Source of the DNA: Meloidogyne chitwoodi
Lineage: Eukaryota; Nematoda; Chromadorea; Rhabditida; Meloidogynidae
NCBI GenBank assembly: GCA_015183035.1
Contig: JACZZP010000007.1
Location: 1,488,001 to 1,552,000, forward strand
Direction of reading: 5' to 3'
Length of the DNA stretch: 64,000 bases
Shown here: piece after piece, positions 51,208-61,848 of the stretch
Layout of the letters: each line of letters starts with the position of its first letter
Position numbering within the stretch: the first letter of the stretch is position 1
Notes under the pieces: generated by a model
Told to the model about the DNA's origin: nothing
Seen by the model: the letters and a program-made list of their open reading frames with translations, nothing else
Databases searched by the model: none
Position numbers and translations under genes: made by a program

Positions 51208-52783
51208 ATGCCTTCAACAACAAGTACAGAAACTTCTACAAAAATACCTTCAATCACGCCTTCGCAAGAAGGATTTCATTTTCATGCACACTTCAATCGG
51301 AATCAATTTGAAAAAGTAATTTTACAATTAATTCAATAAAAACATAAAAAAAACTTTCTATTTAAGCTTATTAATCTAAAATTACGAGATTTAAATTGCC
51401 ATGATATTAAATGTAAAAATGAAAAGAATTATATGAAGAAAGCAATTACACATTTGTCTCAAACATTTACAGCAATTTTTAATTTATACGAAAAACAAGT
51501 TTAAATTTTTTACACTTTTGTTATTAAAAATTTTTTAGCGTAAAGATATGATCATTATTTACAATTTATATAGCAAACTTTGTGATGAATTTTGCTTACC
51601 TTATCGTCTCGAAAGGCCTGCTGAACATGATTTTCGAAGACTTGAAAAAATTGCAGAAATGGTTATTTTAAGAATTTTTTATTAAAATTTAAAAATTTTA
51701 TTTTAAATAGATTAAGGGCTATTTACCAAAGAAAAATGATGTTAATGGTGAATTTTTGTACAATTCAAAGGAGTCAGAATTTATGTTTGTTAATAGCGAG
51801 AATACAAACGCTGTAAAATTAAATAATTTATCGAAATCGACTATGATTGTAGGAATGAACGGAGGTTTATTTTTTTGTTTTTTGATACAAAATAAGTTCA
51901 TTAATATTGAATTATGAAGTGAAAGAGTTGAAATTTCAAATTTATTCTTAATTTTTAAAAGGACCCGCAACTTTGCATGTTGAAAATAATAATATTCAAA
52001 ACAACAAAACATTTTATAACAATAAAATTAAAACAAATGAATTTATTGAAAACAATAGAAAAAGGCGAATAAGTGGATGTACATCTTTTTTAAATGTTTC
52101 TCCATCAATAAATGGTTCTGCTAGTCTTTCAGTTCAACCACCATCAACTTCTGCTAATATGAATGTATTTTTAAATGAAAATTTTGGATCTTCTCCAATT
52201 GTAGCGGTTAATTTAAATTGTCCTCGAGTGAATTTGAATAATTTAAATCAAATAAAACAACCTATAATTAATTGCAATAATATTAATGATTATAAAAATA
52301 ATACTCAAATTGTTATTGGAAACACACAAATGGTTATTTAATTATTTAGAGAATTATATAAATTTAATAATATAAAATAATAAGTAAAAATAAATTAATT
52401 AAATATCTCAACGAGTTAATCATTTATTTTTTCAGAATAATTTTTCGCAACAATCTGTTATTCCACGGCCATTACTTCCAGTCAATGAGAGATTTAAAAA
52501 AATAGCACCAAAGAATCATTTTCCACAGAAATCTATTATTCCACGGCCATTATTTTCAGTCAATGAAGGATTTAAAAAAATAGAACCAAAGAATCATCCT
52601 CATAATCTTCGATCCAAAGGTATTGAAAAATTAAATCCTACAGAATTTACAGCTCCTACAGCATCTGCTTTAGTTGTTTCTGGTCAAGAATTACTATTGC
52701 ATGAATTGTTGGGTGTTAGTGAAAAAAGAGCAAAATTTACTACAAGAAAGGCTGATGAAATTGAAGTGATCGAAATTGATTGA
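51208..52783 (+). CDS. Unrecognised Asn-rich protein with an internal 26-residue duplication
   Basis: Starts at 51208 (MPSTTSTETSTKIPSITPSQ). The N-terminal half (ITHLSQTFTAIFNLYEKQRK, IIYNLYSKLCDEFCLPYRLE, DFRRLEKIAEMIKGYLPKK) looks helical and globular. The centre is Asn/Ser-rich and disordered. The C-terminus has a 78-bp direct duplication: IIPRPLFSVNEGFKKIEPKN and VIPRPLLPVNERFKKIAPKN (52461-52617). The end is helical and acidic (ELLLHELLGVSEKRAKFTTR...EVIEID). Six exons are joined by eye; the last junction is ACACAAATG|AATAATTTT across 52332-52436. I do not recognise a family. It is divergent from CDK7. Confidence 0.6.
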
Positions 52784-53316
52784 GGTATTTTTAATATTTT
52801 CAAGGCCAGAGATTATTATGATACTTTCTTTTTATAATTTCCTATTTTTCTATATTTTTTTTTGTGCTTTATATAAAACTATATAAATAATTAGAAAGTA
52901 TCAAATAATCTTATTTTGGTCAAATTTTATTTTACCGGAACATATTTTTCATTGTTTGATTTTAGAATTTTTTTATTCATTATTTTCATATTTGTTAGTA
53001 AAGTCAGGTCATAATTAATAATAAAACAAAAATAAAAAGATATTTATAAGTTGTGACTTGACTCATAATTTAGTTGAGTGGCTTTTTAAAATATTTTCTG
53101 TTATCATTATTCTCATTTTGTATTAAAATGTTCCCCTTAAATATGTATTATTATTTTTAATTTTAAGCAAAAGAGATTTAAATTAAAATACATAAATATT
53201 GGAAATGTGGGCAGCATATTATTTTTTAAAATGGTAAATTGTGCGTAAAAATTAAAAAAAAACGAAATTAAAATAGAAAGATGCACATTAATAATTATTT
53301 GGAATTTTTGATGTTG
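52784..53316. other. Convergent spacer
   Basis: 530 bp between the 3' end of the unrecognised gene and the 3' end of the Ena/VASP gene. AT-rich with AATAAA-like sequences; no gene was recognised. Confidence 0.55.
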
Positions 53317-55424
53317 TTATTGTCGATTATTGAGAAGTTTAGAAATTTCACCACATAATTGATGTGTTATTTCTGTTCGGAATTTTGCAAGTTCAACTGA
53401 AAAAGCTTCTATCATTTCATTTTTAAATCGTGCCAAATCCTCAGTTGTTACTGTTTTTGACGTTGATCCATTTTCGTTGTTAACATTTGCTAATTCATCT
53501 TGACTAGCAATTGATGAACCACTTGATATTCTTAAATAAATAATTTAAAAATCTGAATTTTGTTCTATAGGGTTTCTTTACTTTGGTAAAACCTAAATTC
53601 AAATTAAGAACAAACTTTTGTGAAATAGCTGAACCATTTTTTGTGGTTACTGCTCCACACATCTGTTGAGACTTGCCTTAAAAATATTAAAAATTAATAA
53701 ATTAAAAATAAAAGTAAATACCATTTTTTGTTCCTCCTCCAATTCCAACTTCTGCTGATTTATTATTAGAATTTATTTCATTGCCTATATCTGTCGAACA
53801 ATTCATTTGTCGTTTAGCGAGTCGATCTGCCAATTCACTAATTAAATCCTGTTTACCACCACTTTGAATTTTTGATCCATTCTCACGTGAACTATTATTT
53901 GTTGATGATAAAGATTGTTTGATATTTGTATTATCATTTCCTGAAATATTAAAATTCTAAGGTCAATTTATGTAAAAAATAAACCTTTTGCACAATTTTT
54001 ATTAAATTGCACCAGCCGAAGCTGTTCAGAAAAACTTTTTTGTTTGGCACACATTAAATTTTTTAATTCTGGTGGAGGTGGTGGTGGTGGAGGAGGTGGA
54101 GCAACATTTTGTGAATTAGTCGTATTCTGTTGATAATTATTATTTGGGGGTGGGGGCAAATGAGAAGATTGTTGTTGTTCATTAGAAGAATATAAATTAT
54201 TATTATTATTGGAGATAATTTCATTTAAATTATTATTAGAATAGGCAGAATTTTGTGAAGGAATGACTAGTACCTAAAAAAAGTTAAATTTTTTAATTAG
54301 GATAAATTTAAATTAATCTTTTAAGCATTATTCTAGCGCTATAATTATTAAGAAAATACATGTATAAAAAAGGTTAAAAAACTCGAAATACCAAATTTTG
54401 TAATTGTTTATAAATAATAAATTAATCACTTGTTGTCCATAAGGTCCTGGTAAACTACCACCAGTGCTAGAGCTAATATTCGAGCCTTGAGAAGCACGCC
54501 GAATTAGATTATTTTGTTGCTGATTTGTAACAACCTGCCCTTGGTTATTAATGTATTTTACACCATAAATTCTACAAAATTAAAAATAATTAAACATTTA
54601 ATTAAAAACTAATACTTCTGATTATTATTATTTTCATAACATCCATTTGTTGTTGTTGAAGCAATTTTTCCCCCAGTTGAATCAGGATAGCAATTATTGA
54701 CATCTTCAATGTGATTAGCACCATTAGAATAAATATCTTGTTTTTGGCAGTTGTTGTAGTTATGGAAATTTTGTGGATCCTGATATGTAGATGTATCAAC
54801 TAAAATAAATAATTTAAATAATTCAGTGAATACCACACTAAAAATTAAAAACTAAGGGGAATTATTGTTCTAAAATATAAAAGTAATTGTTTCAAAAAAA
54901 ACCTTGATTAGTTGATGGAGCAGTGACGAATTGTTGTTGAAGATTTACAACACTATCTAATGCTTGTCTAACACCAGAATAAAAATGCCGAGCTTCTTGT
55001 GTATTTGTAAAACTTAATCCAATAACTTGTTTATGTTCATTTCTCCATTGATGAAATGAGGGAGTTGCCTCTTTATATTTTAACCGGTGAAAGATAACTT
55101 GATCTACTATTCTTTTGCTGTCCTAAAATAAAAAAAAATTAAAAAAATTATTTTTTGATAACCATATTTCTTATAGCAATAATTCTATAAATAGCTTCAT
55201 TTGTTGATTTTATCAATTTTATTGAAGAAAGCCCAGAATGACTAAAAAAATTCGAAAAATAAATTAATTTAAATATTTACCTATTTATATTATTGTCCAT
55301 TCTAATCCAATTTGCACCATCATGAAAAAGTACCTCAGCATTAACCGATAACAAAACAGAACCTCTAAAAAATTGAAAATTTAACAAGTTAAAAAAATAA
55401 AAATTACTCAGCCATCCTCGCCAT
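53317..55424 (-). CDS. unc-34: Ena/VASP actin regulator
   Basis: Promotes actin filament elongation at membranes. The N-terminal EVH1 domain from 55424 (MARMAEG) contains VLFHDGANWIRMDNNINSHS, AIYRIIAIRNMDSKRIVDQV, YKEATPSFHQWRNEHKQVIG and LSFTNTQEARHFYSGVRQAL, matching Ena/VASP. A long Asn/Gln-rich linker leads to a proline-rich profilin-binding stretch (ten consecutive Pro before PELKNL, 54067-54102). The EVH2-like end has SRENGSKIQSGGKQDLISEL and a C-terminal tetramerisation coil (DLARFKNEMIEAFSVELAKF, then RTEITHQLCGEISKLLNN). The LPPPPNNN segment is an FPPPP-like variant. Asn/Gln-rich linkers are common in nematode orthologues. Confidence 0.9.
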
Positions 55425-57094
55425 CAAAAATTGAAAGTCAACAATAAAGTAATACTGCGTAATAAATAATGATAACCATCAATATTTGGAAGAAAATTTT
55501 ACAAACAAACAAATTTAAGAGAAGTCGTTTTCAGTACTTTTTATAAATTCAAAAAAATTTAATAAAAAAATATAGTTGAATTTTTAATAAAAATTTATAT
55601 TCTCTTTAAATGAACTGTTTAAAGAAAACGAATTTGAATTACAAAATTTATTTTTGTGAATATTTTTTCGTACACATATCCAAAGATTCAAATAAAAAAG
55701 AAATTAACAAATTTAAAAAAGCATTAATTTGGAAAAGAATAAAAAATTTAGAACAATATAATCGAAAATTATGTAAAAATCAAAGTAAAGATTTGTTAGA
55801 TTTTTTAATAAAAAATACTTAAAAGATATGTATATATCTCGTCATTTTTCCAAATAAGTTTTTGCTAAGAAAATAAGTGCATAAATTTAAAAGAAACCTA
55901 ACACAAAATAATTAATGTGAGAAAATTTTAGAAGGATGTGGAACACTTTTTTAAATTATAATTGAAAAAAGTGCCAGTAGAGTTGAAAAGTGTATTTGTG
56001 GGTTGGTGAGTATTTGTGTGTGCATATTGGTGGTCATTTTTCCTCTATTCTATTCTCAACCTTTGTGAATTTGAGTGACTAAGCCAAATGGAAAATCGAA
56101 TTCGTCTCCCCCTTGTCCTCTTCACCCGACCACCCTTTTTCTCTCTTCCTTCTATCCCCATTTCCCACAATACACATTAAGCAAAAGCAGCAAAATAGAA
56201 GGATCGGAGAGCCGCTAGCTATTGCTTGGTCTCTGCTTCTGTTAAATTAGGAAGAGAAAAGCAGAGAAGGATAAACTGAAAAGCACATGGGGAAAGATGG
56301 ACAGAAGATGGCCCATCGACCTAATACTGCTGCCTTTTTCTCTTTTGTAGAGGGACCATCTGAGTTCTCGAGACAACTAAACAATTGAAACTTTATGAGG
56401 ACAAATGATAAAACTGAAAGGATTTGAATAAAGAACTAAAAGATATGAAATAGTTTGACAATATATATGCTATTATATAACTTAAAAAATAATAAAATTT
56501 TACATTAGAAAATATTACCAAGAATATAAAATTTAAAATATGAAATTAATACCTCTAACATTTCCTATGTAGCATAATATGTATGTTCGTTAAAACAAAA
56601 TGTAAAAATGGAAAAACTGCTGGTAGTGTCCTGTGACAATAAATAAAAAATAAAAACCAAGTGGGAGAAGCCACTTAATGATGCATTGCACTTATTGCAG
56701 CTTTTGCCTCAAATAAGCTCTCTTTGTTAGCGCAAGAATGGTGTAGAAGAAAAAGCCTGAAAAAGAAACAATTCTTTATTGATTGAGTGACCAGATTTGT
56801 GTAAATATTTTTCTAAAGGAAACTAAAAATAAATTAATTTTGGTTAAATTTTTTGACAATTACACATGTGTAAGATCTGAAGAATGAAAAAAACAAAAAA
56901 GATAGGATCCCATATACTAAAGAACAACCAAATTAATTATCATAATACTAAAATTTTAACATGATCGTTTAAAAAATATCAAGGATCGATGGAATTTCAA
57001 GTTTTTTAAAGTAATGTTTAATAAAAAAACTTTAACAAATTTATTTGATTTTCAAATTAATCATCAACAAAATAAAAGCATTAATTTTAATGCT
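55425..57094. other. Intergenic, upstream of Ena/VASP
   Basis: 1.67 kb with the probable 5' regulatory region of the Ena/VASP gene and the 3' region of RPLP1. A GC-richer, pyrimidine/purine-strand-biased block spans 55980-56360, with CTTCACCCGACCACCC-like and GAAGAGAAAAGCAGAG-like runs. A 71-codon frame at 55610-55822 has no family resemblance. No RNA gene was recognised. Confidence 0.5.
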
Positions 57095-57524
57095 TTAATC
57101 AAATAATCCGAATCCCATATCGTCATCACTTTCCTCTTTTGGCTCTTCCTTCTTTTTCTTTTCTTCTGCAGCAGGTGCGGCAGCCTTTTCAGCTGCAGGC
57201 GCTGCAGATGTTGCTACTGCAGCCGCTCCACCAGATCCCATTCCAGAACCAATGTTTGAAATCAATGACTGAAAAATTTCTTAGTTTACATTGAAAAAGG
57301 TCCTAAGTTTATAGAAGATCTCTAGGCAAAAATTCCAAAAGTTAAAATATAACCTTGACATCAACACCCTCAAGCGCCTTCGCATAAAGTCCAGCCCAGA
57401 AGGCTTCGACTTCAACTCCAGCTGCCTTTAAAATGGTTTGAATCTTTTCTCCAGTAATTGGCACTCCATCATCTTGGAGAGCAAGAGCCGCATAAATACA
57501 AGCTAATTCTTGATTTGAAGCCAT
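57095..57524 (-). CDS. RPLP1: 60S acidic ribosomal protein P1
   Basis: A stalk protein recruiting elongation factors. Exon 1 from 57524 reads [20 protein letters not shown], then [30 protein letters not shown]. After a ~85-bp intron comes [14 protein letters not shown], an Ala-rich hinge and the universal acidic end [13 protein letters not shown] (stop 57095). [11 protein letters not shown] and [11 protein letters not shown] distinguish P1 from P2. About 115 residues, normal. It follows the uL15 gene by 208 bp on the same strand. Confidence 0.97.
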
Positions 57525-57732
57525 TACAGTGAATGCTGCCTTTAAATGACCTTAGCTCAAAATGAGAACAATTCACTTTCTTAAAAAGGAAGAAAAAGTT
57601 AAATGTAAATTTGAAAAACGAAAAAAAATATGGAAGCATAACCATTAATAAAAGCTCAAAAAAGTTTTATCAACAATGTATTTACTTAAAAAAGAAAAAA
57701 ATCGTAGGATCAACAATTAAATTTTTTGAAAT

Positions 57733-58219
57733 TTATGCGACCAAAACACATGCACCACCAGCTTTCTTAATCTTCTCTTCTGCGGTATGCGAAAAGAACT
57801 TTGCCTTGACGATAACGGGCTGTTTAGGTAACAAGCCTTTACCCAAAACTTTGTGGTAACCAGCACGACAAACATCAATCACTGGTGCACGGTCTTTAGC
57901 ATCGGCATATTTCTTTCGTGTCTCCTCTGTAACAAGTGTCCAAATTTTATCCAAATTAATCACTGGACAATAATAATGATTCTTCCGTAAATGAAAATTG
58001 CGCATTCCAACCTAAAAAATTAAAGTTAAGATATATTTGGAAAGATAAATTAACTTTGCCGAAATATCCTGGATGATATTTATCAAAATTGATTCGATGA
58101 TGGTGTTGACCACCAGCATTTCCTCGACCTCCCGGATGTTTACGATGCTTTCCAACTCTTCCGTGGCCATGAGAAACATGTCCTCTAAGCTTTCTAGTTT
58201 TCTTTTTTGTAGTGGCCAT
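57733..58219 (-). CDS. RPL27A: 60S ribosomal protein uL15 (RPL27A)
   Basis: Starts at 58219 ([20 protein letters not shown]), then [40 protein letters not shown] and [20 protein letters not shown]. It ends [14 protein letters not shown] with a stop at 57733. One intron (about 58013-58055) interrupts after GKV. Full length, about 148 residues. Same strand and close to RPLP1, so co-transcription is possible. Confidence 0.97.
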
Positions 58220-58948
58220 TAAAATTTTAATTAAATAAAATTTCTAAATTATTATTATCATTTTGCGAAATTAATTTATGAAAGCAATCAGCTAGAACTA
58301 AATATTAGCTGGCATAAATAAATTGTGAAAACAAAAATGTGATTCAAAATAACAAAACAGAGTCAAAAATTCTTTAAGAAAATTTCATTTTTTACCAATA
58401 ATTTTTATTATTTATTTTTAAAACGAAAATTATTGTTTCTCTCGTTTCGAAACAAATTTATAAAAAAAAAGTTACAAAATGGAAAATTTATGGTGGCACG
58501 ACTTTTCGTCAACGGAATTTACGTCAATGGATCATTCGTCAATACTTTTCGTCATTGGACTTTATGTCAACGGACTTTTCGTCAATAAACAAATTTTTTA
58601 AAATAGAAAAAAATAAAAAATAATAATCTAAACAATAAAGTCATACATAAATATAACATTTCCAACAAAATAAACAAACAAGATAACGAAATAATCATCC
58701 AGATATCCAAATTTACAATCGTCTAACACAACAGATACTACAAAGAATAGACTATAACATAATTAAAACATTTACAAACAAAACAATACATAGAGAAATT
58801 AAAACTGATCAAGCATGAGTCAAGTTTTAAGTCAAGCTGTCGACACTGGCTCCAAAAACCGCGCTAAATAATATACAAAAAAAAGAAATAATAAAGGAAC
58901 GATCTCCTACTTTCTCTGACTTTACGCACCACCATCACAGAACTATCA

Positions 58949-59690
58949 CCGTTGTCGTAGCTTGTAGACCGTTGACGATGCTCGTAGACGTTAGCATACT
59001 CCTAGAACCTTGGCTCATAGAACTAACGCCTTAGCGTGGCTCCTAAGACACCAGTTTATTGAACAAACGCCTTAGCTTAGCTCCTAAGACACCAGTTTAT
59101 TGAACAAACGCCTTAGCTTAGCTCCTAAGACCTAAGTCTCTAGAACCAACGCCGTTAGCGTAGCTCGCCAAACCGTAGTCTCTAGAACCAACGCCGTTAG
59201 CGTGGCTCGCCAAACCTTAGTCTCAAGCACCACCGCCGTTAGCGTAGCTCGCAAAACCTTGGCCCATAGAGCTTCCTCCGTTAGTGTAGCTGACCGTTGA
59301 CGTTCCTCGTAGACCGTTGACGATGCTCGTAGACGTTAGCATACTCCTAGAACCTTGGCTCATAGAACTAACGCCTTAGCGTGGCTCCTAAGACACCAGT
59401 TTATTGAACAAACGCCTTAGCTTAGCTCCTAAGACACCAGTTTATTGAACAAACGCCTTAGCTTAGCTCCTAAGACCTAAGTCTCTAGAACCAACGCCGT
59501 TAGCGTAGCTCGCCAAACCTTAGTCTCTAGAACCAACGCCGTTAGCGTAGCTCGCCAAACCTTAGTCTCAAGCACCACCGCCGTTAGCGTAGCTCGCAAA
59601 ACCTTGGCCCATAGAGCTTCCTCCGTTAGTGTAGCTGACCGTTGACGTTCCTCGTAGACTTTGGTTACAGACAGTTGGCGCTGCTCGTAG
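58949..59690. repeat. ~42-bp tandem repeats arranged in two 345-bp higher-order units
   Basis: Units of about 42 bp contain variants of AACGCCGTTAGCGTAGCTCG followed by CCAAACCTTAGTCTCTAGAA. The block beginning GTTGACGATGCTCGTAGACG at 58971 is repeated nearly unchanged from 59316, a 345-bp period. Unit length is a multiple of three, and one frame stays open on the minus strand through the last units. GC content is far above the surroundings. Confidence 0.9.
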
Positions 59691-59695
59691 AACAT
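59477..59695 (-). other. 72-codon frame inside the repeat array, coding status uncertain
   Basis: On the minus strand: MFYEQRQLSVTKVYEERQRS, then 14-residue repeats such as VWRATLTALVLETK, ending in TAG. The ATG is 21 bp below TATATAAA, so the expected transcription start falls at or just inside the ATG. That weakens the case for translation. The diverged copy in the THOC3 intron does not keep this protein sequence. It is more likely a repeat-derived open frame or part of a non-coding transcript. Confidence 0.3.
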
Positions 59696-59715
59696 GAGAA
59701 TGGTAAAATACGCTG

Positions 59716-59723
59716 TTTATATA
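59716..59723 (-). promoter_or_regulatory. TATA box of the foldback element
   Basis: TATATAAA on the minus strand in the context GATACTATATAAA, identical to 34713-34720 of the other copy. A second TATATAAG lies about 30 bp further upstream. The match between two otherwise diverged copies suggests constraint or recent common origin. Confidence 0.45.
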
Positions 59724-60025
59724 GTATCGAACTTTTAAACACTTATATAAAAGCTCCCATTTCTACTTCCCCAATCAGTCTACTATAAAATCTCGGACAA
59801 ACATATAGACAAACTCCTCAATTACATATATGCATATTTAGTCATTGACAAAAAGTCCGTTGACTTAAAATCCATTAACAAATATTGACGGATAGTCCGT
59901 TGACGTAAAGTCCATTACAAAAAGTCATGGAGCCTATTGAGATATTTTAGTTATCAAAAGTTTTAAATTTTTGTAAATTAATTACTGATATTTTAGCATT
60001 AGTGAAAGAAAATTTTTATAAGAAA

Positions 60026-61313
60026 ATGTCTCAACGTCTTTTGGGAGCACTTGGTCAAATTGGTATTGGATTGGCTATTGCTGGTGGTGTTGCTCAATCT
60101 GCACTTTATAATGGTTAAAAAACATTTAGATAATTAAGTTTGTTTTAGTTGATGCTGGTCAACGTGCTGTTATCTTTGACAGATTTGCTGGTGTAAAGCC
60201 TGATGTTATTGGAGAAGGGACGCATTTTTTAATTCCATGGGTACAAAAGCCAATTCTTTTTGATATTCGTTCAACACCAAGAACTGTTAGCACTGTGACG
60301 GGTAGCAAAGGTAATTTTTATTTTCTTAAATTTAAAATGAGTATAGCAATCTCTTGTTTTCTAACGAACGTGTTGTTCATTTTGGAAAAGAAGATTAATT
60401 TTATATTTTCGGCTGAATTAGTGAATTATTGCAAATGAATTACCAACTTTAGTTTTTTTAATTTTAGATCTACAAACCGTTTCAATAACGCTCCGTATTT
60501 TGCATAGACCTGATCCAGTTAAACTACCAATAATTTACAATACAATTGGCCAGGACTATGCAGAACGTGTTTTACCTTCTATCACAAATGAGATTCTAAA
60601 GGCTGTTGTTGTAAGTTTTAACATAAACTATAAAAAATTACTTATCTACATTTTAAGGCCCAATTTGATGCTCATGAAATGATAACTCAACGTGAGGCTG
60701 TTAGTCATCGTGTTTCTTTGGAATTGGCTGAACGTGCAAAAACATTTGGAATGATGCTTGATGATATTTCTATTGTTAATTTTTAAATTATTTTAATTAG
60801 AAATAAAAGTTCTTTAGACACATCTTTCCTTTGGGCGCGAATTCACTGAGGCTGTTGAAATGAAACAAGTGGCACAACAAGAAGCTGAACGTGCACGCTA
60901 TTTGGTATTTTTAAACCAAAATATTTATTCTAAACATTAAGGTGGAAAAAGCGGAACAAATGAAGTTGGCAGCAATTACAACAGCGGAAGGAGATGCGCA
61001 AGCATCAAAGGTTTTGAAGTTTATTTTAAAAAAGATATTATCTATGCTTTTAGGGTGATTTATAAAATTTTATTTCTCTGTTCCCCTAGGGAAAATTTCT
61101 AGTGAAGCTAGCAATTAACTTCCATAATATGACTTTTCATTCTTTTACACTTTTATTCAGATGCTTGCCCAAGTCTTTTCCCAAGTTGGTGATGGTCTAA
61201 TCGAGCTTCGTAAATTGGAAGCCGCAGAAGAGATTGCTGAACGACTTTCAGCTTCTAAGAATATTACTTATTTGCCTAAAGATATCAACCCGTTAATTTC
61301 TTTGTCATCATAA
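60026..61313 (+). CDS. phb-1: Prohibitin 1
   Basis: An inner-membrane scaffold subunit forming rings with PHB2. It starts at 60026 ([20 protein letters not shown]) with an N-terminal membrane segment. Then [120 protein letters not shown] and the coiled-coil [20 protein letters not shown]. It ends [13 protein letters not shown]. The features GVKPDV and NxxxITYLP fit PHB1 rather than PHB2. About 275 residues, full length. Confidence 0.97.
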
Positions 61314-61848
61314 TTTGACAATTTGGACAAGATTTATCTCAAAGTTTTAAATATTAAAATTTTCACTTTGTTAGCCGTTTTAATGTTATTGTCTTATTTT
61401 TAAAATAAATTGTTCCAATAGGAAAGAAAAATATTTTTATCTTATCTCGTTTATTCAACAATTGTAACAAATAATTATTCAAGAAGCCTACACGTGTGAA
61501 TTTTAAATTAGTAAAATGGGTGCAGGAAGAAAGGGCGAAAATAATTCAAGGGAATGATCGGAAGATTTCTACTAAATTATTTTTTAATCAGAAATGAATA
61601 GATCATATCCTTGAACTTTATATTTAAGTCTTTGAAAAAGAAGTATAAAAGATATGCATACTTAAATATTTGGTTGCGTAGGTTTCAATGTTAATATAAT
61701 ATAAGACGCTCTAATTTGTCTTTTCTTTTTTAATCCGTTGTAATCCAAAAAAGTTACCGATTGCATAAATCCGAAATGACTAAAAAGCGTCTATTATAGT
61801 AAAAAATAATTAATATCAAAAAAGCTTCCAATTAAAACAGCACTTTTT
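61314..61848. other. Convergent spacer
   Basis: 530 bp between the stops of PHB1 (plus) and ZNF277 (minus). It is less extreme in AT than most spacers and likely consists of both 3' UTRs. No gene was recognised. Confidence 0.55.

Larger units (their letters stand above)
58497..59931 (-). mobile_element. Foldback-type element with repeat-built inverted ends and an internal promoter-repeat unit
   Basis: The left arm (58497-58590) and right arm (59841-59931) are inverted copies with roughly three-quarters identity. Each is made of ~20-bp repeats of the form GACTTTTCGTCAACG. The interior, read on the minus strand, holds in order a TATA box (59716-59723), a tandem-repeat array with a 72-codon frame, and a tail with TGTATGACTTTATTG (near 58646). 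A shorter diverged version of this unit lies in the THOC3 intron. No transposase and no clear target duplication. It occupies the shared 5' region of RPL27A and PHB1. Confidence 0.75.

Noticed and set aside
55610..55822. 71-codon Lys/Asn-rich frame
   Set aside because: It has no family resemblance, AT-biased composition as expected by chance in this DNA, and no visible splice partner. It was not counted as a gene.
58949..59690. CRISPR-like regular repeats
   Set aside because: Repeats are contiguous and variant, with no unique spacers of constant length and no cas genes, in a clearly eukaryotic sequence. It is a minisatellite array.
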